Source: Xylanibacter ruminicola Ga6B6
Lineage (GTDB): Bacteria; Bacteroidota; Bacteroidia; Bacteroidales; Bacteroidaceae
NCBI RefSeq assembly: GCF_000687715.1
Contig: NZ_JHXD01000009.1
Coordinates: 51,588 to 115,587 of the forward strand
Direction: 5' to 3'
DNA: 64,000 nucleotides
Part shown: in pieces, positions 33,131 through 42,038 of the stretch
Numbering within the stretch: position 1 is the first letter of the stretch
Layout: each line of letters opens with the position of its first letter
Made by a program: the position numbers and the translations under genes
Notes under the pieces: model-generated
Databases searched by the model: none
Seen by the model: the letters and a program-made list of their open reading frames with translations, nothing else
Told to the model about the DNA's origin: nothing

Positions 33131-34915
33131 GTGACTGCATTAGAACTTTTAGCTCCAGCCAAGAATTTGGCTTGCGGCATAGCTGCCATCGATCATGGTG
33201 CTGATGCCGTTTATATCGGTGCGCCCAAGTTTGGCGCCCGTGCAGCCGTTGGCAACAGTATCGACGATATTCGCGAACTTTGTGATTATGCCCATCAGTT
33301 TGGTGCCAAAATCTATGTTACGCTCAACACCATTGTTTACGATCATGAGCTCGACGAGGCGCAGAAACTGATTAACCAACTGGCTGGGATAGGCGTTGAT
33401 GCCATCCTGGTGCAGGATATGGGCTTGCTGCAGTTTATGCAGGATAAGCCTTTCGAGATCCATGCCTCTACGCAGACCGATAACCGGACAGTCGACAAGG
33501 TACGCTGGCTCAAGCAGGTAGGTTTTTCGCGTGCCGTTCTGGCGCGTGAGCTTTCGGCCGAGGAGATTGCCGAGATTCATTGCGAGGTGCCCGATATCGA
33601 ACTTGAGGTGTTTGTGCACGGTGCTTTGTGCGTCAGCTATTCGGGTATCTGCTATGCCTCGCAGCATTGTTTCCAGCGTAGTGCCAACCGTGGGGAGTGC
33701 GCCCAGTTCTGTCGCATGCGTTTCTCGTTGGTCGATGCCGATGGGGTAGAGATAGAACACGAGCGTTACCTGCTTTCGCTCAAGGATATGAACCAGAGCG
33801 ATAATCTGGATAAACTCATCGAGGCTGGTGCCGTATCGTTTAAGATCGAGGGCCGTCTGAAGGATGTTACTTACGTTAAGAATGTTACCGCTGCCTATAG
33901 CGAGCGCCTTAACGCCTATATCCGTAAGCATGCCGATCAGTATTGTCGTGCGTCGAAGGGCCGTTGCGAATATACGTTTACGCCCAATCTTAATCGCACG
34001 TTTAACCGCGGCTATACCACTTACTTTATGAATGGCCGGCAGCCCAATATCGCCTCGTTCGATACACCTAAGGCTGTGGGCGAATTTGTGGGTAAGGTTA
34101 AGGAGATTCGGCACGATAGCTTTAACGTGGCCGGTACCGCCAGCTTTGCTAACGGCGACGGCTTGTGCTTTCTGAATCAGGACCGTCAGTTCGAAGGTTT
34201 CCGTGCTAACCGTGTGGTGGGTAATCGCATCTATCCTTTTAAGATGCCTGCTGGTTTGCGCCCGGGTATGTCGCTCTATCGTAACAACGATCAGGAGTTC
34301 GAGCGTATTCTCTCTAAGCCCAGTGCTACACGTAAGATTCCTGTAAACATAGCCTTGTGTGCTGTGGATGATGGCTTTGAGTTAAGTACCGAAGGTGTAA
34401 CGGTACATTTTGCGGCCGAACATCAGATAGCCCAGAAGTCGCCTCGCGAGAATCTGGTTCGTCAGCTCTCTAAGTTGGGCGATACCATCTATGAGTGCCA
34501 GGAGGTAAACGTGCCTGATGATTTTAATTATTTCATCCCCAACAGTCAGCTCACCGATATGCGCCGTCAGCTGGTCGAGGCCCTTGTGCAGCCCCAGCGT
34601 CAGGTAAAGCAGGCCAAGGTGGGTGTTAATCCCGGCGTGGATAAGCTCAGCTATCAGAATAACATCTCCAACCGTCAGTCGGCAGCCTTCTATGGTACCG
34701 ATGAGCTTTCTGCCTATGAGCTGAAAGGTGGCGACGGACCTATCATGCAGTGCCGTCATTGCATCCGGTATTCGTTGGGCTACTGCGTAAAGCGTGGCGG
34801 CAAGCGCCCCACGTGGCACGAACCACTTTCTCTTGTATTAGGCGATGGACGCCGGTTCCGTCTTGAGTTTGATTGTCAACATTGTCAGATGAATGTCTAT
34901 GCGTCGACTCGTTAG
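33131..34915 (+). CDS. U32 family protein (tRNA/rRNA hydroxylation-type, TrhP/RlhA-like)
   Basis: 594 residues. The N-terminal U32 domain begins ELLAPAKNLACGIAAIDHGADAVYIGAP, and GALCVSYSGIC..SQHCFQRSANRGECAQFCR (about 168-197) holds the Cys cluster that binds an iron-sulfur cluster in relatives. The extra C-terminal region (from about 380) ends with another Cys group (CRHCIRYSLGYC, about 541-552; CQHC). In E. coli, U32 proteins YegQ/TrhP and YdcP/RlhA hydroxylate tRNA and 23S rRNA; others were called collagenases. The start is GTG at 33131, five bases after metA. Confidence 0.85.
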   Translation: MTALELLAPAKNLACGIAAIDHGADAVYIGAPKFGARAAVGNSIDDIRELCDYAHQFGAKIYVTLNTIVYDHELDEAQKLINQLAGIGVDAILVQDMGLLQFMQDKPFEIHASTQTDNRTVDKVRWLKQVGFSRAVLARELSAEEIAEIHCEVPDIELEVFVHGALCVSYSGICYASQHCFQRSANRGECAQFCRMRFSLVDADGVEIEHERYLLSLKDMNQSDNLDKLIEAGAVSFKIEGRLKDVTYVKNVTAAYSERLNAYIRKHADQYCRASKGRCEYTFTPNLNRTFNRGYTTYFMNGRQPNIASFDTPKAVGEFVGKVKEIRHDSFNVAGTASFANGDGLCFLNQDRQFEGFRANRVVGNRIYPFKMPAGLRPGMSLYRNNDQEFERILSKPSATRKIPVNIALCAVDDGFELSTEGVTVHFAAEHQIAQKSPRENLVRQLSKLGDTIYECQEVNVPDDFNYFIPNSQLTDMRRQLVEALVQPQRQVKQAKVGVNPGVDKLSYQNNISNRQSAAFYGTDELSAYELKGGDGPIMQCRHCIRYSLGYCVKRGGKRPTWHEPLSLVLGDGRRFRLEFDCQHCQMNVYASTR

Positions 34916-35831
34916 TTTCCTGTTCGTCTCCATCCTGTTATGTGGCTGCTATAACCGTGGCCCCATCACGCCCGATGCCTGGGATCTGACCGAGCAGCAG
35001 CTCGACTCTATCTCGTTCTACACCACCCATCACTACACCCAGAACTATAACTTTGTGGTAACGGGCGACTCGCTGGTGGTTGTAGAGCAGCAGCCCGAGG
35101 ATATGTCGGTGCCCGATGTGGTAACGTTTGAGCTGCAGTCGATAGGCGAGGAGTTGAAGAAGGATTCTATCACCCTGCGTCGAAACGAGCATGTGGTGGT
35201 GGCTGATATTAAGACGGTACCCACCGATACCATTGATTCTGTTTGGGTAAAGGTGGCGCGCGATCAGCTTACTTTTGGCTGGGTACACGAAAACGAGCTA
35301 CTCTCAAAGGTGTCGCCCGATGATCCTATCAGTCAGTTCATCGATTATTTCTCCGATAAGCACCTGCTGGTGTTTATGGCCTTCTGCGTACTCACGGGTG
35401 CCGCTTATGGTTTGCGCCGCCTGATGCGTAAGGGTTGTAAGATTGTGCATTTTAATGATATCGCCTCGTTCTATCCCACAGCGCTCTGTCTGCTCATAGC
35501 CTCGTCGGCTGTGCTGTATAGTAGCATCCAGCTGTTTGCCCCCGAAACCTGGCGACATTTCTATTATCATCCTTCGCTCAATCCGTTTGCGCTGCCTTTC
35601 TGGCTGGGCGTATTTATCTCGTCGGTATGGGCGCTCATCATCTGGTCGCTTGCAACGGTCGATGATGTGTACCACCGTCTGCCCTTGGGCGAGGCCATCA
35701 TGTATCTGGTTGGATTGGCTGCTGTGTGTGCTGTTATCTATGTGGTGTTCAGCATCACCACCTTATATTATGTAGGCTATCCGCTGCTTATAGCATACTT
35801 CTACTTCGCTATCAAACGCCTGAAGCTTTAA
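34899..35831 (+). CDS. Membrane lipoprotein with SH3-like region
   Basis: 310 residues from the ATG at 34899 (an ATG two codons earlier is possible); both starts lie inside the end of the U32 gene. Signal peptide with lipobox LLCGC. A soluble part (about 20-150) contains VWVKVARDQLTFGWVHENEL, which reads like a small SH3-type fold. Four or five membrane helices follow (about 160-180, 195-215, 235-260, 270-305). I do not recognise the family. The stop codon TAA (35829-35831) overlaps the stop of the convergent hemW gene. Confidence 0.7.
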   Translation: MRRLVSFLFVSILLCGCYNRGPITPDAWDLTEQQLDSISFYTTHHYTQNYNFVVTGDSLVVVEQQPEDMSVPDVVTFELQSIGEELKKDSITLRRNEHVVVADIKTVPTDTIDSVWVKVARDQLTFGWVHENELLSKVSPDDPISQFIDYFSDKHLLVFMAFCVLTGAAYGLRRLMRKGCKIVHFNDIASFYPTALCLLIASSAVLYSSIQLFAPETWRHFYYHPSLNPFALPFWLGVFISSVWALIIWSLATVDDVYHRLPLGEAIMYLVGLAAVCAVIYVVFSITTLYYVGYPLLIAYFYFAIKRLKL

Positions 35832-36940
35832 ACCAGCATCAGGTCGCTCATAATCATATCGCTTACAAAGAGTCCTTCTTTTGTGAGCGATATTTTTTGA
35901 TTGGTGAGCTTCAGTAATCCCGCCTCCAGATGGCGCTGGGCGTTTTTCAGGCAGTAGGTGAGCTGCTTGTCTGTCAGCGTGCTCAGATCCAAGCCCTCGC
36001 AGGTACGCAGGGCCACGGTCACGGCATCGTTATAGCGTGTATCCTCGTCGAGCGTCTCGACCTCAAAGCTTCGTTCACCTTGTTCTATTGCTGCGATGTA
36101 CTGTTGGATGTCGGCTACGTTCCAGCTGCGCGTCTGGATATCGAACGAGTGGGCGGCTGCACCGATACCGATATAAGGTATGCCCTTCCAGTAGCTGCTG
36201 TTATGGCGCGAACGATAGCCTTTTCGGGCAAAGTTCGATATTTCATAATGCTCATAACCTGCTGATTCCAAGTTGTTTATTAATGAAAAGTACATCCTTC
36301 GCTCTAACTCTTCGTCAATCTCGGCTACCTTGCCTTGCTCTAACAATCGGTAGAGTGGGGTGCCCTCTTCGTACATCAGACAGTAGGTAGAAATGTGCTC
36401 CACATTCAGCTGCAGCGCCTCGCTGATATCTGCCTGCCATTCTTCAAGCGTCTGATTGGGGAAGCCGTACATCAGGTCGATGCTGATGTTTTGGAAGCCC
36501 GCCTGACGTAAGATTTCTACAGCCTGATGCACCTGGACCGACGAATGACGGCGACGCAGAAAATGCAGACGCTCATCGTTAAATGTCTGTGCCCCCATGC
36601 TCACACGGTTGATGGGTAGCTGCTGTAACGCGGCTGCCAATTCGGGTGTTACGTCATCAGGATTCATCTCGATGGTCACTTCGGCATCGTCGGCTATCGT
36701 ATACACCTTATATATATATAGGAAGATTTTCTGCAGTTGCGCGATCGACAGTTGACTGGGTGTGCCGCCGCCAAGATAGATGGTGCCGATACGTTCTCCC
36801 TCGGTCAGTGGGCGGGTGCTCATCTCTTGGCAAAGGGCATCAACATACCGCCCGCGAAGCGTCAGCCCCGTGGTAGAATAGAAGCCGCAGTACACGCATC
36901 GGCTGCTACAAAACGGAATATGAACGTATAAACCTGCCAT
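35828..36940 (-). CDS. hemW: Radical-SAM heme chaperone HemW
   Basis: 370 residues starting MAGLYVHIPFCSSRCVYCGF: Cys 11, 15 and 18 bind the 4Fe-4S cluster, the next Cys spacing (CxxxCxxC then GF) is that of HemW, and YLGGGTPS and MGAQTFND follow, with the C-terminal HemN-like domain (GLDLSTL..., KEGLFVSDMIM). HemW binds heme and hands it to respiratory enzymes; it is often misnamed coproporphyrinogen oxidase. The ATG at 36938-36940 is right because longer frames would start inside the -7 box. It shares stop-codon bases with the facing gene. Confidence 0.93.
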   Translation of the reverse strand: MAGLYVHIPFCSSRCVYCGFYSTTGLTLRGRYVDALCQEMSTRPLTEGERIGTIYLGGGTPSQLSIAQLQKIFLYIYKVYTIADDAEVTIEMNPDDVTPELAAALQQLPINRVSMGAQTFNDERLHFLRRRHSSVQVHQAVEILRQAGFQNISIDLMYGFPNQTLEEWQADISEALQLNVEHISTYCLMYEEGTPLYRLLEQGKVAEIDEELERRMYFSLINNLESAGYEHYEISNFARKGYRSRHNSSYWKGIPYIGIGAAAHSFDIQTRSWNVADIQQYIAAIEQGERSFEVETLDEDTRYNDAVTVALRTCEGLDLSTLTDKQLTYCLKNAQRHLEAGLLKLTNQKISLTKEGLFVSDMIMSDLMLV

Positions 36941-36958
36941 TTTGCAGTAATTTGCCTG

Positions 36959-36966
36959 CAAAATTA
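36959..36966 (-). promoter_or_regulatory. -7 box of hemW
   Basis: TAATTTTG on the minus strand, 18 bp before the ATG, so the leader is only about 12 nt. Confidence 0.55.
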
Positions 36967-36995
36967 CAAATTTAGTTTAAAATTTGGAAGAAAGT

Positions 36996-37027
36996 TTTGG
37001 TGTTTTCTCAAAAAATAAGTAATTTAG
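36996..37027 (+). promoter_or_regulatory. Promoter of the EF-G2-like gene
   Basis: TTTG at 36996-36999, 20-bp spacer, TAATTTAG at 37020-37027 (one base off consensus). A weakened -7 box would suit activator control. Confidence 0.5.
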
Positions 37028-37065
37028 TCCCCGATAAATAAGTATTCACCTAAAACTGAAACGAT

Positions 37066-39225
37066 ATGAAAGTATATCAAACTAACGAAATCAAAAACAT
37101 TGCACTCATTGGCAGTGCGGGTAGCGGCAAGACAACTCTTGCCGAAAGTATGGTCTACGAAGCTGGCATCATCAAGCGCCGCGGTTCTGTAGAGAGTAAG
37201 AACACCATGAGCGATTACTTCCCCGTTGAGCAGGAATATGGCTACTCGGTGTTCTCAACTGTTTTTCATGTAGAATGGAATAACAAGAAGCTTAACATCA
37301 TCGACTGCCCAGGTTCTGATGACTTCGTAGGTGGTTCTATTACTGCTATGAACGTAACCGATCAGGCTGTTATTCTTATCAACGGTCAGTATGGCCCCGA
37401 GGTAGGAACGATGAATGCCTTCCGCAATACCGATAAACTCAAGAAGCCCGTTATCTTCCTGGTTAACCAGCTGGATCGTGAGAACTGCGACTTCGATCAG
37501 ATTCTCAATCAGCTCAAGGAAATCTACGGTCCTAACTGTGTTCCCGTTCAGTATCCTATCGCCACAGGTCCTGGCTTCAATGCTGTTATCGACGTGCTCC
37601 TGATGAAGAAGTACTCTTGGAAACCCGAGGGTGGTGCTCCTATCATCGAGGATATCCCTGCCGATCAGCTGGAGAAGGCTAAGGAGATGAAGGCAAAGCT
37701 GGTTGAGGCTGCTGCCGCTGGTGATGATACACTGATGGAGAAGTTCTTTGAGAGCGAGGACCTGAGCGAGGACGAGATGCGTGAGGGTATCCGTAAGGGT
37801 ATGGTAACACGCAGCATATTCCCTGTATTCTGCGTTTGTGCAGGTAAGGACATGGGTGTTCGTCGCTTGATGGAGTTCTTGGGTAACGTTGTTCCTTTTG
37901 TAAGCGATATGCCTGTTATCCAGAATGCTGCCGGTCAGGATGTTCCTGCCGATGCCAGCGCACCAACATCACTCTATTTCTTCAAGACAGGTGTCGAGCC
38001 CCATATCGGCGAGGTATCTTACTTCAAGGTAATGAGCGGTATCGTTAAGAGCGGCGACGACTTTACCAATGCCGATCGTGGTTCAAAGGAGCGTATGGGT
38101 ACTATCTACGCTTGTGCTGGTGCCAATCGTATTCAGGTTGATCAGCTGGTAGCTGGAGATATCGGTTGTACCGTTAAGCTTAAGGATGTAAAGACTGGTA
38201 ACACCCTGAATGGTAAGGATGTCGAGAATAAGTTCAACTTCATTAAGTATCCTAACTCTAAGTTCTCTCGTGCCATCAAGGCCGTTAACGAGAGCGAGAC
38301 CGAGAAGATGATGACCGCTCTGCAGAAGATGCGTCAGGAGGATCCTACATGGGTAGTTGAGCAGTCAAAGGAGTTACGCCAGATTATTGTTCATGGTCAG
38401 GGTGAGTTCCACCTGCGTACCTTGAAGTGGCGTATGGAGAATAACGAGAAGATACAGATCGAGTATATCGAGCCAAAGATTCCTTATCGTGAGACTATCA
38501 CTAAGATGGCTCGTGCCGACTATCGTCATAAGAAACAGTCGGGTGGTGCCGGTCAGTTTGGTGAGGTTCACCTGATTGTAGAGCCTTATACCGAGGGCAT
38601 GCCTGATCCTACATCGTTCAAGATCAACGGTCAGGAGTTCAAGATGAACATCAAGGGTAAGGAAGAGGTTACCCTCGACTGGGGCGGTAAGCTGGTATTC
38701 ATCAACTCGGTTGTCGGTGGTGCTATCGATATGCGTTTCATGCCTGCTATCCTTAAGGGTATTATGGAGCGTATGGAGCAGGGCCCACTCACCGGTTCTT
38801 ATGCCCGCGACGTTCGCGTGATTGTTTACGATGGTAAGATGCACCCAGTTGACTCTAACGAGCTTTCGTTCATGCTGGCTGCCCGTAACGCCTTCTCGGC
38901 TGCCTTTAAGGAGGCCGGTCCAAAGGTGCTCGAGCCTATCTACGATCTCGAGGTGCTCGTACCTGGCGACTACATGGGTGATGTCATGAGCGACCTGCAG
39001 GGCCGTCGTGCTATCATCATGGGTATGGATTCTGAGGCCGGCTATCAGAAGCTGAGTGCTAAGATTCCTCTCAAGGAACTCTCTAGTTACTCTATCGCCC
39101 TCAGTTCTATCACTGGTGGTCGTGCATCGTTCACAACCAGCTTCTCAAGCTACGAGCTTGTGCCAAACGATATCCAGCAGGCACTGATCAAGCAGCATGA
39201 GGAGGAAATGAAGGACGAGGATTAA
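37066..39225 (+). CDS. fusA2: EF-G2-like elongation factor with altered GTPase centre
   Basis: 719 residues with the EF-G domain order (G domain, II, III, IV, V; QSGGAGQFGEVHLIVEP marks domain IV). The G domain departs from EF-G: P-loop GSAGSGKTT (16-24), switch I Thr replaced by Ser 61, DCPGSDDF (80-87) where EF-G has DTPGHVDF so the catalytic His is Ser 84, and NQLD (134-137) for NKMD. From my knowledge, Bacteroides thetaiotaomicron has a second EF-G of this kind that supports translocation without GTP hydrolysis during carbon starvation in the gut. The same role is likely here. Confidence 0.85.
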   Translation: MKVYQTNEIKNIALIGSAGSGKTTLAESMVYEAGIIKRRGSVESKNTMSDYFPVEQEYGYSVFSTVFHVEWNNKKLNIIDCPGSDDFVGGSITAMNVTDQAVILINGQYGPEVGTMNAFRNTDKLKKPVIFLVNQLDRENCDFDQILNQLKEIYGPNCVPVQYPIATGPGFNAVIDVLLMKKYSWKPEGGAPIIEDIPADQLEKAKEMKAKLVEAAAAGDDTLMEKFFESEDLSEDEMREGIRKGMVTRSIFPVFCVCAGKDMGVRRLMEFLGNVVPFVSDMPVIQNAAGQDVPADASAPTSLYFFKTGVEPHIGEVSYFKVMSGIVKSGDDFTNADRGSKERMGTIYACAGANRIQVDQLVAGDIGCTVKLKDVKTGNTLNGKDVENKFNFIKYPNSKFSRAIKAVNESETEKMMTALQKMRQEDPTWVVEQSKELRQIIVHGQGEFHLRTLKWRMENNEKIQIEYIEPKIPYRETITKMARADYRHKKQSGGAGQFGEVHLIVEPYTEGMPDPTSFKINGQEFKMNIKGKEEVTLDWGGKLVFINSVVGGAIDMRFMPAILKGIMERMEQGPLTGSYARDVRVIVYDGKMHPVDSNELSFMLAARNAFSAAFKEAGPKVLEPIYDLEVLVPGDYMGDVMSDLQGRRAIIMGMDSEAGYQKLSAKIPLKELSSYSIALSSITGGRASFTTSFSSYELVPNDIQQALIKQHEEEMKDED

Positions 39226-39260
39226 ACATCTGACTTATATTTCGCACACTAATGTGCTTG

Positions 39261-39296
39261 GAATCCCTGCTATTTGGTTAGCGGGGATTCTTTCTT
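39261..39296 (+). terminator. Terminator after the EF-G2-like gene
   Basis: GAATCCCTGCT, loop 39272-39279, AGCGGGGATTC (one G-U pair), then TTTCTT. The rest of the spacer to 39394 is A/T-rich and empty. Confidence 0.85.
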
Positions 39297-39394
39297 AATT
39301 GCATATTTGCAACTAAAATGTTATAATCTTGTTAAATATGCGAAATTAGCCCGAAATAATTAACAAATTAGGTGCGTCGTTTTAAGAAATAGCT

Positions 39395-39402
39395 TATCTT
39401 TG
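39395..39402 (+). promoter_or_regulatory. -7 box of the histidine kinase gene
   Basis: TATCTTTG ends only 8 bases before the ATG at 39411, so the message would have almost no leader. The -33 element is not clear. Confidence 0.55.
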
Positions 39403-39410
39403 CAAACGAT

Positions 39411-40973
39411 ATGAAGAAAAGTACGATTTGGATCATAGCAATAGTCATGGGCCTCTCATTTGTAGGGCTTCTGTACCTTCAGATCTCGTACATCGAAGAG
39501 ATGGCGAAGATGAAGAAGGAACAGCTCGACGAGTCGGTTAAGCGTAGTCTCTATCAGGCATCGCGTAACCTGGAGATGAACGAGACCCTGCGTTATCTCG
39601 AGAAGGATGTGAAGGAAACCGAGCGCAAGGCCTATAAGCAGGACTCTGTGATGGTAGATGGTCTCGACGGCACCATCAAGCACTCGCACCAGTTTGCTGT
39701 AGCTGCCGACGATGGTACCGTTTACTCAAGCTTCGAGCTCAAAACGTTTGCCATCCGTCCCGCCAACGTGCCCAAGGCCATGATTCTGCGTACCGATAAG
39801 AACAGTATCTCCGAGGCCTCTAAGTCGCTGCAGGAGATTGTGCGCAACCGTTATGTATATCAGAAGGCGCTGCTCGACGAGGTCGTTTACAACATCCTTT
39901 ATACCGCCAGCGACAAACCTCTGAAGGAGCGCATCAACTTTAAGCTGCTCGATCAGGATATCCGTACCGAACTGCTCAACAACGGTATCAACATCCCTTA
40001 CCACTTCCGTGTGGAGACCGCCGATGGTCGCGAGGTGTACCGTTGTCCTGAATACTCATCCGAGGGCGAGGAGGGCGTTTATTCACAAACGCTGTTCAGT
40101 CACGACCCCTCATCAAAGATGGGCGTGGTAAAAATCCACTTCCCCGACATGAGCTCGTACATCTTCTCAAGTGTGCGTTTCATGATCCCGGCTGTTATCT
40201 TCACCGTGGTACTGCTGCTCACGTTCCTTTTCACCATCGTGGTCATCTTCCGTCAGAAGCGACTCACCGAGATTAAGAACGACTTCATCAACAACATGAC
40301 CCACGAGCTCAAGACGCCTATCGCCTCAATCTCGTTGGCTGCCCAGATGATGAACGACCCCAGCGTTGCCAAGTCGGAGCAGATGGCCAAGCATCTGGGA
40401 GGAGTGATTTCCGACGAGTCGAAACGCCTGCGTTTCCTGGTTGAAAAGGTACTCCAGATGTCGATGTTCGATAAGAAGAGCATTGTATTCAAGAAGAAGG
40501 AGCTCGACCTGAACGAGATGGTTGAGAATATCGCCCAGTCGTTCTCGCTTCGTGTAGAGCATACCGGCGGTAAGATCTATACCGATATCGAGGCTGTTGA
40601 TTCAGCTATCTTCGTGGACGAGGTTCACTTCCAGAATGCTATCACCAACCTGATGGACAACGCTGTGAAGTACCGCAAGCCCGATGAGCCTATCGATATC
40701 TATATCAAGACCTGGAACGAGAAGGATCGTCTGTGCTTCTCCATCCGCGATACCGGTCTGGGCATCAAGAAGGAGAACGTGAAGAAAATCTTCGAAAAGT
40801 TCTACCGCGTTCATACAGGAAATGTGCACGATGTGAAAGGTTTCGGTCTTGGCTTGGCCTACGTGAAGAAGATTATCAACTTGCACGAGGGCGAGATCAA
40901 GTGCGAGAGCGAGCTGGGCAAGGGTACCACCTTTACTATCTCGCTGCCTATTCTGAAGGAGGATGAACAATAA
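39411..40973 (+). CDS. rprX: Sensor histidine kinase, RprX-like
   Basis: 520 residues. TM1 at about 5-27, a periplasmic region with an amphipathic stalk (28-255), TM2 at about 256-280, then HisKA with the phospho-accepting His (about 297) in NMTHELKTPIASISLAAQ and a HATPase domain with LMDNAVKYR (N box), DTGLGIKKENVKKIFEKFYR (G1/F) and GFGLGLAYVKKII (G2). The response regulator follows after 48 bp. Order and wording resemble RprX-RprY of Bacteroides/Porphyromonas, which deal with envelope and oxidative stress; the gene name is tentative. Confidence 0.85.
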   Translation: MKKSTIWIIAIVMGLSFVGLLYLQISYIEEMAKMKKEQLDESVKRSLYQASRNLEMNETLRYLEKDVKETERKAYKQDSVMVDGLDGTIKHSHQFAVAADDGTVYSSFELKTFAIRPANVPKAMILRTDKNSISEASKSLQEIVRNRYVYQKALLDEVVYNILYTASDKPLKERINFKLLDQDIRTELLNNGINIPYHFRVETADGREVYRCPEYSSEGEEGVYSQTLFSHDPSSKMGVVKIHFPDMSSYIFSSVRFMIPAVIFTVVLLLTFLFTIVVIFRQKRLTEIKNDFINNMTHELKTPIASISLAAQMMNDPSVAKSEQMAKHLGGVISDESKRLRFLVEKVLQMSMFDKKSIVFKKKELDLNEMVENIAQSFSLRVEHTGGKIYTDIEAVDSAIFVDEVHFQNAITNLMDNAVKYRKPDEPIDIYIKTWNEKDRLCFSIRDTGLGIKKENVKKIFEKFYRVHTGNVHDVKGFGLGLAYVKKIINLHEGEIKCESELGKGTTFTISLPILKEDEQ

Positions 40974-41021
40974 ACGTGATAATACAAATAAATTTATTCA
41001 ATAACAATTTAAAATTTAACG

Positions 41022-41729
41022 ATGATGGACGACAAAATTAAGATTTTGCTTTGCGAGGACGACGAGAACCTCGGAATGCTGCTCCGTGAGTATTTGCAGG
41101 CCAAAGGCTTTGTTGCAGAACTCTGTGCTGATGGTGAGGCAGGCTTCAAGGCTTTCCTCAAGACAAAATTCGACATCTGTGTGCTCGATGTGATGATGCC
41201 TAAGAAGGATGGCTTCACACTCGCTCAGGAGATTCGTTCTGCCAACACAGACGTGCCCATTATCTTCCTCACAGCTAAGACCCTGAAGGAGGATATCCTC
41301 GAAGGTTTCAAGCTGGGTGCCGACGATTACATCACCAAGCCTTTCTCAATGGAGGAGCTCGTGTTCCGTATTGAGGCTATTCTGCGCCGTACTAAGGGTA
41401 AGAAGAGCCGCGAATCTACTGTTTACCGCCTGGGGCAGTTCACTTTCGATACCCAGAAGCAGTTGCTGCAGATTGGTGAGAAGCAGACCAAGCTTACCAC
41501 TAAGGAGAACGAGCTGCTGGCTCTGCTCTGCAGTCACTCAAACGAGATTCTGCAGCGCGATTTCGCTCTGAAAACTATCTGGATTGATGATAACTACTTC
41601 AATGCCCGCTCTATGGATGTTTACATCACCAAGCTGCGCAAGCATCTGAAGGACGATCCTCAGATCGAGATTATCAATATTCATGGTAAGGGCTACAAGC
41701 TCATTACTCCTGAGGTAGATGATGAGTAA
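41022..41729 (+). CDS. rprY: Response regulator, OmpR family, RprY-like
   Basis: 235 residues. Receiver domain with the acidic pocket LCEDDENLGMLLREYL, phospho-accepting Asp 56 (VLDVMMPKKDGF), FLTAKT and the Lys in DYITKPF. The C-terminal winged helix (about 135-230: LTTKENELLALLCSHSNEIL, ARSMDVYITKLRKHL and IINIHGKGYKL) binds DNA. The wording closely follows RprY as I remember it from Porphyromonas gingivalis. Two ATGs stand in tandem (41022 and 41025). A small membrane protein gene overlaps the stop. Confidence 0.88.
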   Translation: MMDDKIKILLCEDDENLGMLLREYLQAKGFVAELCADGEAGFKAFLKTKFDICVLDVMMPKKDGFTLAQEIRSANTDVPIIFLTAKTLKEDILEGFKLGADDYITKPFSMEELVFRIEAILRRTKGKKSRESTVYRLGQFTFDTQKQLLQIGEKQTKLTTKENELLALLCSHSNEILQRDFALKTIWIDDNYFNARSMDVYITKLRKHLKDDPQIEIINIHGKGYKLITPEVDDE

Positions 41730-41925
41730 ACCGGGCATGGTGAAAAGAGGAATTATAAAAGCATATTTTGGAGTAGCACTGGTTTTCGCCGGTGCTCTCC
41801 TTTTATTGGTTAGTTATCTTACCGGTCTCACCCGTTATAACCTAGTGCTGCTTACCGGTCTGATTTTCATTGTTTTAGGCGCAGTTTTGCATGTTCGACA
41901 ACAGAAAAGAGGTGAAAAGTATTAA
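41719..41925 (+). CDS. Small two-helix membrane protein
   Basis: 68 residues: a basic start (SKPGMVKRGIIK), two hydrophobic helices (about 15-35 and 41-58) joined by TGLTRYN, and a basic tail (VRQQKRGEKY). The ATG at 41719 overlaps the end of the response regulator by 11 bp, with a second ATG at 41722. No family is recognised. Its coupling to the two-component pair suggests a membrane accessory, but this is inferred from position only. Confidence 0.7.
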   Translation: MMSKPGMVKRGIIKAYFGVALVFAGALLLLVSYLTGLTRYNLVLLTGLIFIVLGAVLHVRQQKRGEKY

Positions 41926-41945
41926 ATATTCTTAAATCATAGGAA

Positions 41946-41973
41946 TGTTCAATGTTCAATGGTCAATGTTCAA
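41946..41973 (+). repeat. Heptamer array ahead of the rpsF promoter
   Basis: TGTTCAA, TGTTCAA, TGGTCAA, TGTTCAA: four 7-bp units ending 11 bp before the rpsF -7 box, so they occupy the -33 region. Confidence 0.9.
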
Positions 41974-41984
41974 TAAAAATTTTG

Positions 41985-41992
41985 TACCTTTG
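41985..41992 (+). promoter_or_regulatory. -7 box of the rpsF operon
   Basis: TACCTTTG followed by GCACCCGC; the usual TTTG -33 box is replaced by the heptamer repeats. The leader is about 40 nt. Confidence 0.6.
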
Positions 41993-42038
41993 CACCCGCT
42001 TTAAGCAATAACATTATTAATTTATTTTATTAAGTAGT

